Shown piece after piece: positions 35,781 to 48,900 of a stretch of DNA of 64,000 nucleotides. Made by a program: the position numbers and the translations under genes. The notes beneath the pieces were generated by a model. The model made no database searches and was not told the DNA's origin. It worked only from the letters and a program-made list of their open reading frames with translations. Source of the DNA: Acanthaster planci (taxonomy: Eukaryota > Echinodermata > Asteroidea > Valvatida > Acanthasteridae); assembly GCF_001949145.1 (NCBI RefSeq), contig NW_019091417.1:722335-786334 (forward strand). The letters are read 5' to 3'. Numbering within the stretch: position 1 is the first letter of the stretch; each line of letters begins with the position of its first letter.

Positions 35781-38300
35781 GTGTTTATGCGTTTTGAACG
35801 AACGTACGACAAACATGAAGTCCTCGCATGGAGAACGAACAGTGGCCGTCTGCTTTTCTGCTATCAGAGCAGTAGAAAAGCAGATTTTATGCAATCTCGA
35901 CTTTTCTACTTTTTTGCCACCTAAAATAGCAGAACAAACAATGTTTGGTTATCATTTTTCTATTTTTCCGCTTTTCTGCTTCAAGAAAAGCAGATTTTAC
36001 TTTTTCTTCATTTGCTGGCGGCCGAAAAGCGGCCATCTGCTTTTCTCCTTTCGAGCAGGCAGAAATGAGGATCGACCGTTTTGACAACAACCGTGAATTC
36101 TACTTTTTTTTTTAACATACCAGAGGAGCAATTGTACATAGTCGGCCGAAAAGTGGCCATCGGCTTTTCTGCCTGCCAAGGGCCGTAAATTGGGTCGTGA
36201 ACCTCAGGTTATGACTATTTCCTTTTTTGGGGATTGAAGACGTATAGACCAATATTAGTCCACCCTTTCTTTTATGATGAACGATTCACATGTTTTCCTT
36301 GGCCCAAGCAAGCTTGTGTGTCTGCAGTGGATGATAGTTGTAAAACTGTATTTCCTTTGAGATGCTGTTTTCTCTGCCTCACAGGGACACTGATACTGCC
36401 GCATGGGATTGGTCCGCAGAAAGCATGGTTAAGTATTGGTTAATTCTATACGTCTTCACTCCCATGCTCCCCCAGAACGGAAATGGTCGTAACCTACAGG
36501 TTCATGGCCCCATTCACTGCCCACTGAGTACACAAAAGCAGATGGCTACTTTTCGGCCACCTATGTCAAATCTGCTTTTCCTTCATCACAAAAGCAGAAA
36601 AGTTGAATTCACGGTTGTCGTAAAAACCTTCAATCCATTTTCCTGCTTGTTTGACAGGTAAAAAGCAGATGGCCACTTTTCGGCCGCCATCAAAAAGAGG
36701 AAAGTAAAACTACTTTTGTAGTAGCAGAAAAGCAGAGAAGTGGAAAAATGCATTACAATAAAATGACCATTCTATTCAGTAGATCAGTAGAAACGTCAAA
36801 AAATTGCATATTACAAAGACATAAAATCTGCTTTTCTACTCTTCTGATAGCAGAAAAGCAGATGACCACTTTTCGTCCTCCATATCCTCGACCAATAAAA
36901 ATATCAACTCCGCAGGCTCTACCCAAAGCCCCTCCCACTGTCGCAACAGTCTGATTCCACAATGGACTGAGTTACTATTGTGTTCGCCATAAAAGCCCAT
37001 GACAGCGGATAGCAAATTAGGTTGACTTAAAACTCCACTCTGTAATCAAGGTAAGAGCAGAACGATTCACCATTCACTCATCCAGATTTTTTATTAGGGA
37101 ATGAATGTGTATGCAAGGCCGGTTCAACAAATGTGCAGGTAAATAATGTAATAAGCCTTCATCTACTTCGCATACAAGGCCGGAAACGGCAACAAACTTT
37201 TTGTGTACCGAATTTAATCCAAACATCCTTTAATTACAGAGTTAAAAATGATCATTAACGAAGAATCGACTATGTCTTAATGTGTATGGAGGGGTTTTAT
37301 GGTGTCACTGTCACTCTCGATCTGTTGTGCAATGATGATCGACACAAGTCACAACAGGAAGATCAACTGTGAGCATGTAAATCCTTCATGAAGAATTTTT
37401 TACGCTGCACTGCACAGGCAACTCTGTCGAATCGGTTGCGCGCTTTTTACACGTTTGCCATCATCCTAGACCCGAAAATGATGGTTCGTAACCAAACAAT
37501 TACGGACAACAGATGCGGATATTTTTCCATTGAAATTTCTGAATTTTAAAAACAGTTTAAGAATGGACTTGATTTGAGTCCAATAAGTAGTCCGAGTCAG
37601 CCACTAGCCGACTCTGAGCAAAGCCGAGTCCAAAACGACCCGAGTCTGAGCCGAGTTACGAGTTCAAAAAATTGGACTTGAGTCCGGATTGTCCTCCATC
37701 ACTGAGGTGATACCAATCTACCTAGGACGGTTCCATTTCAACGTAGGGAGAAAAGGTTTTTTCAATTGTCAACTTGTCCTTTTTGGACCACCCCGCCGTC
37801 GTCAAAGTAAAATCCTAATTTCTGCTTGCGAAAAAATTGCTGTTTTTGAAAAGGGATTGTGCAACTTCAAAAACCCCGACAACCTACAGGCAGACAATTA
37901 GAAAATGGGGTTGTCCACTTTTGGCACTCCATAATCAAAGACGTGTAGGGTCTAATACGTCAGGTTCTTTCAACTCTTACGTTTAAATTCACAAAACCAA
38001 CAAGCAAAAACCTCCTCGTAATAAAAGTAAATTTCAAAAGTCGCATTATCATTCATAGAAGCAGGAGAGTCCTTCTGTATAAAACGGTGAGGTACCACGT
38101 CTGGTCTGTTGTTACATGCACTTCACAGGTGTCAATCACAATGGACTCAAATGTACTGCTTCTGTTTATTTCTACAACCCACCATAATGTGCTCATTACT
38201 CTACCACTAGGAGGGGATCTGTTCAATGAAGAAATTGATTTTGAGTGCTTTCATTTATCTTCTTCTTAAATTCTTGTCTTATTGCTTTGCCGGGTGTAAA
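35781..38300. other. Spacer between channel duplicates, no gene seen
   Basis: Holds the large palindrome at 35828-36883. At about 37565-37690 there is a stretch of repeated gagtcc/gactc words that looks like a degenerate dispersed repeat. I recognise no coding exon. Confidence 0.5.
35828..36883. mobile_element. Large symmetric palindrome, two 405-bp arms, 246-bp spacer
   Basis: Arm 35828-36232 aligns with the reverse complement of 36479-36883 from end to end. Outer ends atggagaacgaacagtgg versus atggaggacgaaaagtgg; inner ends aggttatgactatttcc versus aggttacgaccatttcc. Within each arm the motif aaaagcagatggccac-ttttcggccgcc recurs about three times. No ORF shows a recognisable family. It fits a foldback transposon or an inverted pair of one repeat. 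Confidence 0.8.
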
Positions 38301-38429
38301 TCCACAGTTGTACAATCTACTGTTCCCGTATAACGACGGACTAGGGGCCATAAGTCCAAGGAATTTGTTCCATGATCTCTCGCTAGACCCACTGAGATTC
38401 AACAGGATGGCGGGGGAAACACCAAAGTC

Positions 38430-41400
38430 TTCACCGTGGGCAGTAAGGACAGCATCGTCTGCATAGAGCAACTCCCCGATGAGCACTCTGCGCACCTTCG
38501 TCTTTGCTTTTAGGCGGGCCAAGTTGAGGAGGTTCCCGTCACTCCTGGTGTGGAGGAAGATGCCATATTCAGACTGTCGAAGGGCAAAGGGCAGCAGCAG
38601 GGAGAAGAACACGCCGAAGAGTGTCGGGGCCAGGACACACCCTTGCTTCACACCGTTCTTGATTGGGAAGGGGTCCGATGATGATCCGTCGTACTGAACG
38701 GTGCCAGTCATGTCATCATGAAAGGATGTGATCATCTTCAGGAGCATGGGGGCAACCAATCCTGTGTAGAAGGGTGTAGAGGCCGGTTCGGCTGACCAAG
38801 TCGAACGTCTTGGTGAGATCAATGAAGGCAGAAACAATGGGCGTCTCTGTTCGCGGTACTTCGCCTGAAACTGCCCGAGGGAGAGAACACCATATCAATT
38901 GTCGACCTTGCAGCTCTGAACTTGCATTGTGACTCTGGGCACACACGATTGGCGAGTAGTTGAAGCCTGTTGAGGACCACTTGGGCAAAGGCCTTTCCCA
39001 CAATGCTGAGGAGGGAGATACCGCGGTAGTTGTTGCAGTCACTGTGGTCGCCCTCTTTTTTTATAGACCGTGACGATCTGGCGTCACGCATGTCCTCCGG
39101 TGTCGTGCCTTCCTCCCGGCATTGGAGCAGGAGGTCGTACAAGTAGCTGAGGAGGAAACTCTCTCTGCCAGCCTTGATGATCTCCGGAGGGATTCCATCA
39201 CTTCCTGGTGCTTTTCCACAGACTAGCAAGTCAGTGGCCAGCTCTTGGATGGTGGGTGGTATATCGAGCTCCCCCAAGATGGCCAGGGGAGTGGTGTTCT
39301 CAATGGCTGTGTGGGTGACTATTCTTTTTGGAGTACAGTTCCAGTAATGTTCTGCCCATGCTCTGCACATCTCTCCATCTGCTTCCTGCGATCTGTGATG
39401 ATGTCGCCTGAGGTGGATTTAAGAGGAGCGATCTCGATGGCACTGGGACCAAACGCTTTCGTCATGCCCTCGTACGTGGCACGGATCTTACCACAGTCCG
39501 CGGAGATTTGAATATCACGGCACAGGTTCAACCAGTAGTCATTGGCGCACTTGCACGCATTCCGTTTGGCATTAGTGCGTGCTACTTCCAAAGCAGCTAA
39601 TGTTTTCTTGGAGGGCTCTCTCTTGTACGCGAGGAGTGCGACACGCTTGGCAGTGATGGCAGGCAGCGATGGCCAGCTCCATCTCCTCGATCCCTGCCGT
39701 GAACCAATCTTCGTTCTTCCTCACTCTCTTCCCGAAAGTGTCCAAGGCGGCCTCATACACGGCATCACGGATGAGGTTCCATCGCATCGTGGCGCTGTCT
39801 GTTGGGCCGTCCACAAGGTTGTCGTCGATGGCTTTGACGAAACGCTCGCGCTGTTCGGCAAATGACATCCCGGCGGTGTTGATACCTGGGCGACCCTTTT
39901 GCTTGGAGCAATGGAATCGTTTTGGTCAGAGACGCACCTTGTTGCTGACCAAGGAGCGGTCGATGTCGCAGTCGGCACTGTCGTAAGTGCGGGTGATAAG
40001 CACGTGGTTGAGAAGGGGTCTCCTGGTAATGACGAAATCTAGCTGGTGCCAGTGTTTGGACCTAGGGAGCCTCCAAGACACTCTGTGATGTGGTTTGTGG
40101 GAAATGTGGTGACGCAGAGATCTTGGTAGGAGCAAAGCTCCAGTGGCCGCTGTTCGTTCTCACTGAGCTTGCAAATGCCGAAGTGCCCGATGCAGCGTGG
40201 CCAGGAGCTGTGGTCTGAGCCAACTCGGGCACGGAAGTCTCCGAGCAGGAACAGGGTTTCACTCGGGGAGATCTCTCTGATTTTGGCCTCGAGCTCTTCA
40301 TAAAATGCATCTTTAGCTTCAGCTTTAGAGCAGAGTTTGAGGGCATAGATGCTAAGGATGTTTGTGGGACCAGAGGAGGTCATGAAGCGGAGAAAGAGGA
40401 TTCGCGCAGTCCCCAGAAAAGGAAGCTCAACTGACGACAGGAGGGAGTTACGTACTGCGAGCCCCACCCCGAAAAGTCGGAGATCATCTGGATCTAGTCC
40501 TTGCCAGAAGAACGTGTAGTCACTCTCCTTGAGACTACCATTGGAGGAGAGGCGTGGCTCCTGCTAAGCTTCGACAGCTCGCGGTCAGTAATGGCGGTTT
40601 TCCTGGCATCGTCAACTTGCTGGAGGTCATCAGAGGGGCCAGGGCACATTGTTCTGACGTTCCAGGTGGCCAGCCGTAGGGCTAGTAGTTTCATATTGCT
40701 TCGTTGTTTGCCTGGTGGTGGGATGGCAGTCTGCTTTTCGGGGGTTTTGTCCAAAGTTCCAAGCACCCATTGAAGCAGGCAGACTGTGGCGGGTCAACAC
40801 CTAAATGACTGGGGGCTGTCCAGCTTAAGGCGGGCGGTAGTTGACCAATGAGACGCGATGATTCCTCCCCCCGTCGGAGACAACCCATAGCGCCCGAGCA
40901 TACGCCAATTCGCTCTCGTAACTGTTGTTTCCCGTGTTGGTTCTGTCGCTTGGCCAGCAACACTGGAGTGACCCCTTTAGGACAAAGGCCTGGACAAGAC
41001 AATATGGAGATCGTGGGGTGCCCAGTCTTGCTGGCAGGGTCCGACGGAAGGGACTAGCCGGTACGGTCGGTGTCAGCGCAGTCGCAGGAGTTGCCGGAAG
41101 GTGTCACACCATTCGACCAACCGCCCTTTCGGGGCTCCACTCCGAATTTTCTGTCTGGGTTTACTCCCGTAGCCTTATTCTCTTCCAAGTTAACCACAAG
41201 GCTATGATGCTATTTCACCCATAACTGGGGCAGTAAATGACAAGGCGCCAGGGCGTGTCCACACGCCGGTGGGCCTGCGCACCATGTCTCTGGGGCCCAC
41301 TATACTGCTCCGAGATCCACTGCAGATTCAGCCAGGGGTCGCAAGATGCCCTGTTACCACGTGATGCCACGAGGAGGCACTGCAGCAGTCTTGATGGTGG

Positions 41401-41520
41401 AGAGGCTACGTCCTGGCAGGGGAGACTTACGCACTCAACTCCATTTTCGTCCCGATGGGGCTAGCCAGCGACAGCAGCTGATAGACGGTAGGAGCGGGAC
41501 GTGAAATGCTAACTACTGCT
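38430..41520 (-). pseudogene. Degenerate APE-type non-LTR retrotransposon (LINE), 3'-truncated
   Basis: This GC-rich block, unlike its AT-rich surroundings, reads on the minus strand. From 41520 to about 40770 there is a 5' UTR-like part. At about 40766-39930 an apurinic endonuclease domain shows ATWNVRTMCPGPSDDLQ, AVRNSLLSSVE, LLGDFRARVG and HWHQLDFV. At about 39868-39320 comes a linker. At about 39370-38440 the reverse transcriptase shows CNNYRGISLLSIVGKAFAQV, FIDLTKTFDLVS, GVKQGCVLAPTLFG and YADD at 38465-38454. These blocks fall in at least five different frames, so the copy is dead. Soon after YADD (about 38430) similarity to the family is lost, and the RT thumb and C-terminal region are absent. 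The element resembles the LINE family often annotated as craniofacial development protein 2-like in marine animals; I leave the clade open. Confidence 0.88.
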
Positions 41521-41562
41521 ACACTACTGCACTAGATTCATCACACACACCCTTTGCCGAAC

Positions 41563-41630
41563 CACCAACATACACACACAGTGGGGACACACTTGCAGTA
41601 TTGCAAGTGTATCCCCACCGTGTGTTGGTG
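41563..41630. repeat. Hairpin, about 30-bp stem with 4-nt loop
   Basis: caccaacatacacacacagt then ggggacacacttgca pairs with tgcaagtgtatccccaccgt then gtgttggtg. There are a few mismatches, and the loop is gtat. It lies just upstream (5' side) of the dead LINE. Confidence 0.75.
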
Positions 41631-42352
41631 ATTGACACCTGGGAATAAATCGAAGGGAATCAAGTCAAAGTAGCCTTGAGTCCAGCTTTTGTCCGGTTTT
41701 GCGCCTCCTGCACTACACTCGTTGTAGAGAGCTTTTGAAGCACCATTGGTGTTGATAATCCTCAAGATTAAGAATCTGCATTAATGAGGAAAAGTGGTGG
41801 TCTAATTTAATTTATTAGCTGCAAAAACTAATGTGATAGGATAATTGAAAGCATTATTATAATAGTGTTACAGCTATGGGGGTTATATAGTATAATTTAT
41901 ATTGCACTTGTCTTCTGTTATGAGCTTAATGAGTGCTCTAAATTAATTATACAACTGATGGGAATATTACGAAACTTAACTAACATTTACTTTAATATTT
42001 ATGTGTAACATTTTCCAAAGTATATGTATTATGGAAATAAGAATGAGTCTATTTCGTAGAAGAAATTAAACATTTGTTACCAATAGCGTAATAAGTTTTT
42101 TCAAAAGACTTTGCATAAGTGACAAGCTCAATTTATCTGGCTTAGGTATAATGTCAAATATTATGTATTGGTTACTTGGAAAATTTTAAACATTTGATAT
42201 CTGATAATACTCGTAATTAAAAAAAAATATATTCTTCTAAATATGCCCAGCGAGCCCCTTTCGATAATTTTCACAATGTTGATCTGGTCGCCCAAGGGAC
42301 TAAACTGCTTTTCGTGCGGATGAGCAAAGCGAAGTAGCAGGAAATGCTGGTA
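41631..42352. other. AT-rich spacer, no gene seen
   Basis: Very AT-rich, non-coding sequence between the hairpin and the start of duplicon B. No recognisable feature. Confidence 0.5.
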
Positions 42353-42986
42353 GAGTGCAAGACATATAAAGGACTCTCCAGCGTGCTTATGGTTGACAAC
42401 GAGTGAAACGAATCAGTTTCAAACTAGCTTGCTTGAAACCCGGTTATCAAAGGAACCTTGCGTGTTGCAAAATGACGGACCTTGCTGGGACTTTGGCTCC
42501 TTATGAATGAAGTGAAGTGGATAGCTAAAAAATCAACCTACATCAGGAAATAAGTTATAATTTTGTTCAATGCAAACAGCGTGAATGTGTGGGTGTGCCT
42601 ACAAATATCGTTCCATCTTGCGTTATGTTCCACTAATGCGCGCATGAATGTAAGATGTCAACCCCCATTAGAGTACAACAAATAGAGGAAGGCTTCTATT
42701 GTTCATTTACTAAGCTCTCCTCGAAATAAATTGATAGTTTTCTTTGAGCAAACGGCTTACTGAATAAACGTTTAATTAGAAAAAGAAAAAAGATGACCAA
42801 CAAAAAACTGCCTACTTTGTAATAAATAATATTTGCTATGGTTTTCTTAGAGTGTACGAAATCTACAAATAACAGGATTTCTAATATACATTCAATATAC
42901 AATCGCATGAACAACGTTAGCCAAACAGGATATGAGCTCCATCAGTGTATCCGATGATAAAACTAAGGCATCATTTTGAGAAAGCT

Positions 42987-45900
42987 CTATTTCCCTTTAC
43001 CCATGATTCTCTGGCAGGAATTTTTGAGGAGCGTGAGGCCAAACAAATGATACACAGCTAGATAATCCAAGAATTCAAACACGGTCAGGACACTAGCTCC
43101 AAGCAGCAGGCCCAGTGCGCCTCCAATGTCACCTAGAAGGGAGAAAATACATGGTTTTCTTTCAACAAACACTGACCATTTCATTTGTTTGGGTGTAAAG
43201 ATGAATTTACACTGAGTGTATAAACCACTCGAATTTGAAATGAAAAGGATAATCACATTGACGAATGTGACGTTATATTGCAACATATTTCCTCCAAGTC
43301 CACATAAAAAGCGATTACAAGTTTTGCATCTTACTTGTTAATTTGGCGAAATCGTAGGCCTCTTTATGTTCGATGACTGTTACTCTCATGTCCTCAAAGT
43401 AGACATACAGATCAACAATATTGTTTCTGGTAATTGAAAAGGGGGAATGTCTCAGTTTTTCAGAATGTAAGAGTGTACCCTACTGTGTGACAGAGAATGA
43501 GCATGTTTTGATCAGGGATAAGTGGCTCAGCAACAGCTTGGGCGGACCCAGGTTTTCAGAGGGAGGGGGCAGGCCGAAGATTAAATGTAAATTTATAGTG
43601 ACTTTAATGAGTCTGTGGACTCAAATATATTAACCCCCGTTACTCAAAACTACATGCACCTCATTCTAATCACTGGATCGGAGGGATAAAAGCCTAGAGA
43701 GAAGAATGAAGGACCAATGCAGTGGCAGCGAAGTGGAATGAAATTCAACCTAACCTGAGTTCTTCTGCGGTCATGTTGTATTTTGCACTCAGTTTTGGTA
43801 TGGCATACTGCGCGGGGGTGGCTGTGTGACTCACGCGAGTCATGTATTGTTCCTCAGTGCAAGGCATATTACAAGTGCAATTCACACCAACTGAAAGGAA
43901 AGAATTCAATCAAGCATATCATTTGAGCAACGAGCCCAAAATGTTGAGCAAATTAAATTCATTAGACGAAATTTTATACTATACTTTTCCTTTAAGGGTC
44001 TATAAAAACACAGAAATTCAGAAATTTACGACGGCCAAAACACCTCTATAAAACCGGTCATCGTAATTACAAATTCAAATTCAAAACAACATTTATTTCC
44101 ATACTTTCATTAAAATACGAATCAAGAATACACGTAAAATAAATACGAGCCATGAATACAATGTAACATAATAAGAGAAAATAGAGGAAACTTGAAAAGA
44201 TAGGAAGTATGGAGCTGTTCATATCAGCGGGGGCTTGTAGAGAATATGACAGACAATTGAAAACAAACAAGAACGATAGCTTCTACGTCTGTTTGCAACA
44301 GAACATAGGGCTTTTCATTGAAAATGTCATAGTCGTGATTGCATATCTGCAAAGTTTCAACTCGCTGGTACAAGTACTTCAAGAGATATGGAGCTTTAAA
44401 TGATGCACCTTTAATGTTAGGTGACTTTTCATCTGATGACGTCATCATTCCATGAGGTCCATTTTCGTCTATCACACCCCCTTTCAGATATCTGCAAAGT
44501 TTCAACCCGCTCAAACATGTACTTTTGGAGATAAAGGGCTTTAAATGATGCACCTTTAATGTCACGTGACTTTTCATCTGATGAAAATATGATATGACGT
44601 CAATTTTCGTGTATCACACATTCCCCTCTAGTTATCTGCAAAGTTTCATCTCAGTGGGATATTTACTTCAGGAGATACAGGGCCCTAAAGAGTGCATCTT
44701 TAATGTCACATGACTTGTCCCCTGATGGCCTTCCTTATCACATGAGGTCAAAATTCCTCTAAAGCACTCCCTTTTCAAAATATCTGCAAGATTTGAACCC
44801 GATCGGACATCTACTTCAGGAGATATAGGGCCTTAAAGAATGCACCTTTAATGTTACGTGACTTGTCTCCTGATGACGTCATCATCACATGAGATCAAAA
44901 TTCCTCTAAAGCACGCTCTTTTCAAGATATCTGCTAGATTTGAACCGGATCGGACATGTACTTCAGCAGATATAGGGCCTTATAGAGTGCACCTTTAACG
45001 TTACATGACTCGTCATTATCACATGAGGTCAAAATTCCTCGAAAGCGTTCCCTTTTCAAGATATCTGCTGATTTGAACCGAATTGGATATACGCTACAGG
45101 AGAAATAGTACTTTAAATGATGTACGTTTAATGTCACTTGACAGGTCTGCTGATGGCATTGTCATCACGTGAGGTCAAATTCCGTTTGTAAACCTTCTCT
45201 TCCTAACTACCTGCAAGGTTTCAACCCAATCAGACATGAACAATACAATATACAAAACAAAACATTAGAGTTATGGCGGAAAAAGTCACAAATTAGACAT
45301 TTTATAGATTTGTGCCGTTGGCGTTTCATACAATGCGATCTGCTCTCAGCAGCAAGTGCTTGGCATTTTGCGCACTGTGCGCCGTCTATGTTGCAGCAGC
45401 GCGTCCACGCACGCAGTAGCCAATGCACAGTATGTGAATGGGCTATTCGAGTTGACTCCAATGTTTTAGCTGTCACCTCGTGGACAATTCACGCTTATAT
45501 CTCTTACGGTTGATTTTTTACCGAATTTTGAAGACTAAAAGAAGTTTTTTATTGTAACTTCTGGTCTGATGACGTCATCAGCCACAAACTTCACACGCAT
45601 GTTGACTGGGTAAAGATGATCATCTACATCAGTTTCCATGCGATTCCCGGACACAGTCCGCATGTATTCAAAATTCCTTTTTCGGAATTTTTAACCTGTC
45701 GCTAGAGGGCGCTTGACAATTAGGTGACGTCATCAGTAGATGATTTGAAGAATACTACACCCCAACAGACTAACACCATGGAAAACAACTTTATACCTAT
45801 TACCAATTTTAAACAATAAAACCACTTCCGGTTTCGACCGGAAGGAAGAGTCACGTGGTTCTACCCACACGAGATGAATTCAAGGCCACATTTTATCCTG

Positions 45901-48900
45901 CCACTTGCTGCAAACAGAATGCTGCGGGAGGCCACGGTTGATTTTACATGGATGTTTATAAATTTAACGGAATATTTGAAGATTCAAAATTTAATAATAA
46001 TCACTTGATGACGTCATCATGACATTAATATTTCAGTATTATCTTCGCTTTATAGTTAGTGTTTGTTGTAACTTTGAAGACGATCAACGATTACTAAAGT
46101 ACCAAACTAATGCCTCGAAAACGTGTACAAAATGAATAGGCTTAATTAAATATTGAAAAATAAAAAAAAAATCACTCGATGACGTCATCATGACGTCGAT
46201 CTTCCGCATATATCTATGCAATAATGACTATGCCTATGCCAACTTTGAATGCTGTGCAACAAAGATTAATGGCAAAAGTGCATCATAGAATAAACGTGTG
46301 CAAAGTCTATGGGCTTTTGGCCCAAAAGAAGACCCCCACCAGAAAAATCCTGACGATCGGAAAGGCTTTTTCGCATTTTGCGAAAAGGCCAAAAAAAACG
46401 CAACAAATAGTGAAGACTAGACTGAACATCCAAAACAGAAATAAAGAGTTGAAGACCGTGAAAATGAGCAGTAACATGAATAGATACAGAAGTAAAGGCC
46501 AGATAAATGAAATGAAGGAAGACATTGTTTAAGGATTGGAAGCTATTATGTAACATATCGTGAGACGAGAGCTCTTTTGTAGGAGGACTTGAAGCGGCCA
46601 ACGGACGGCATTGTTCTGATTTCCCAATTAATGGTATTCCACAGACGTGGACCATAGAAGCGAAGAGTAGAACTAGAGTACAGGGAGCAGGTGAATGGAA
46701 CATGCAAATTACGACGGGATCTGGTGGAATAATCGTGTGAATTTTGGACTGAAGAAAAGAAAGAAGAAAAGCTGGTGGGCAGAATATTATTCGAAGGAAT
46801 TCGTTCTCATAACATGACTCCTCACCTAAAGCATCGAATCCACACGCTGCAACTATCGCCAAGTCGCAGACTTCTTGATCTCCTCCTAAAGGAGCTAAAG
46901 ATCACAATATTTTTCATGTCACGTCAAAATGAAACTGTCAATACTTACTTTACTTACAATACTTTACTTGTCAATACTCTTATATACTCTTGTGTTTTTG
47001 ATACTCTCAACAACAAAGGTAACAGGGGCAGGACACTTTCAAACACCGTTTGTTGTGTAAAATGCGCCTCTTGCATTTTGGCAACATAATGAACTAGAGA
47101 CGTGCCTTCCTACAAGGGTCAGGTTTATCCTTTCCGTTAAAGCATGATTGTTTGGTTAGCTTTATATTTGTTAAATTGTTATATACGGTAAGAAGTCTGG
47201 AAGTGGAACCTATTTATTTCGGTTATTTGCCTGTGCAATTACAAACATTTTCACCAATGAGGGATCCACGTACCGCTCTGGGTGCTAACCAACGCATAGA
47301 TGTTACCACACCAAGCAGCTCACCTGACATCCATGGCATGTAACATCCACATTTCTCCAAGACAGCATCGGCCATGCATTCAAGCAAGCAAGTATTTGGT
47401 GTGTAGGTGGCGTAGTACTTCAGACCGCCGTCTGTGCAGTTCGTCACATACGGGTATTTTTTGGCATTAATCTGAAATGGAAAGCACTTGCTTACTACCG
47501 GTTTTATACTCACTCCCTTACTTAAACTTATAACAAATCCCAAGACCAACTTTTTATTTACACCTCAAATAAACATTAAAATAAGTGAATAAACAATTAA
47601 ACCTGCAACAGAAACATTTCATATTTTTCCAAATGCTAGGACTGTATTAAACGTGAAGATTGGTCAATGTGTGGTCAATGTGTGGTCAATCACATTTCAA
47701 GTTCTATTATTATTTTACAATGGTCAACGTTGACACTCTGGATGACGGGGGGGTTAATACAACTTACTATTAGTAACCTTACTTAAACCTATGACAAATC
47801 CCAAGATCAACTTTTTATTTACACCCCAAATTAACATTGAAATAAGTGAATAAACAATTAAACCTGCAACAGAAATTTTTAATATTATATATTTAAAGTG
47901 AAGGCAATGAAATATGTGATCAATCACAATCATTTCGATTTTTAATTTTTTTTTTTTTACAATGGTCAACGTTGACGATCTGGATGACGGGGGGAGGGCA
48001 TACAACTTACTATTCGTTTAGTGAGGGGTACGATAGTAGTGAAGCCAGGCGCTGCTTGGATAATGCCAGGGTTGACGAATGTAGCTGCGTCATATCGACT
48101 ATGGATCAGAATCTGAAACATTCAAGGGAGCGTATGTCTTGCTGACACGAGTTGATAAAAAAAAATCGAGGGAAATTTCTGTAGTTTGTGTAATTGTATC
48201 AGCTAAACATAAGTCTATGCAGGATCCATTTTTTAAAAAAGGATCTGTACACAACCAACCATAGACAAGAATCACAACTATTCTTTTCAACATATTAAAT
48301 GAACAGTATTTAACATTTTGAAATGAATGAACAATGCAACGAGTGGTCTACTCACGCGTGAGTAAGTCACGGCTACTAATGTAATTAATGTAGCATCGCA
48401 GGTATAGGGGCGAGGGAGAGCTTCCTCCCTCCCCGAAAACAAAGGGGATGCGGTAGAAACAGAATGAAGAAATAGAAGGGGTGAAAATCAACACCTTCTG
48501 AAGAAAAAACCTCGGAATTTACTGCACCTCCTTCTATCGTTGATGGTTTGTCAGGTTGCTGCTGAGTGTGTTTCCTCCCCTGAACCGTGCTGGCGACGCC
48601 CCTTGTAAAGGGGCGTACGCCCTTACAAAACATTAACGTAGCATGCAAAGGGTTATGGGTGCGAATCTGTCGAATCGAAAACTTGTAGCCATTACAATGT
48701 GTTTGCGCATGCTGCATGCCCATTGTGAATTTTCAAGGCACACCACAGAAGCGACATATTACCCTAAATCCAGCCGTATCGAACGGTGTAGCTATGTATT
48801 CGTGTTGCTCAAGGTTTAATCGCAGCCACAATCCTTCTTCCGAGGTGGAGTCATTTGCCACGTAAGGTGACTCACCACCCCCAGGTTGCCTGTCGTCTCC

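Larger units (their letters stand above)
44068..46800 (-). mobile_element. 5'-truncated non-LTR retrotransposon inserted in channel copy B intron 6
   Basis: Copy A has only about 110 bp here; the flanks catcgtaat (to 44067) and ttcgt..cataacatgactcc match on both sides. Read on the minus strand, the insert starts with the end of an ORF2 (46800-46546), continues in a 2.4-kb non-coding part with a tandem array, and ends in a gaatttgaatttg tail at 44070-44083, the simple-repeat tail typical of several LINE clades. The insertion replaced about 110 bp of ancestral intron, and I see no clear target-site duplication. Confidence 0.8.

Noticed and set aside
38223-40800. Reverse transcriptase and endonuclease frames as host genes
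   Set aside because: They are pieces of one frameshifted LINE, in at least five frames.
46266-46862. 198-codon minus-strand frame
   Set aside because: It crosses the LINE ORF2 remnant in another frame and runs into channel exon 6; the real reading is the remnant at 46546-46800 in a different frame.
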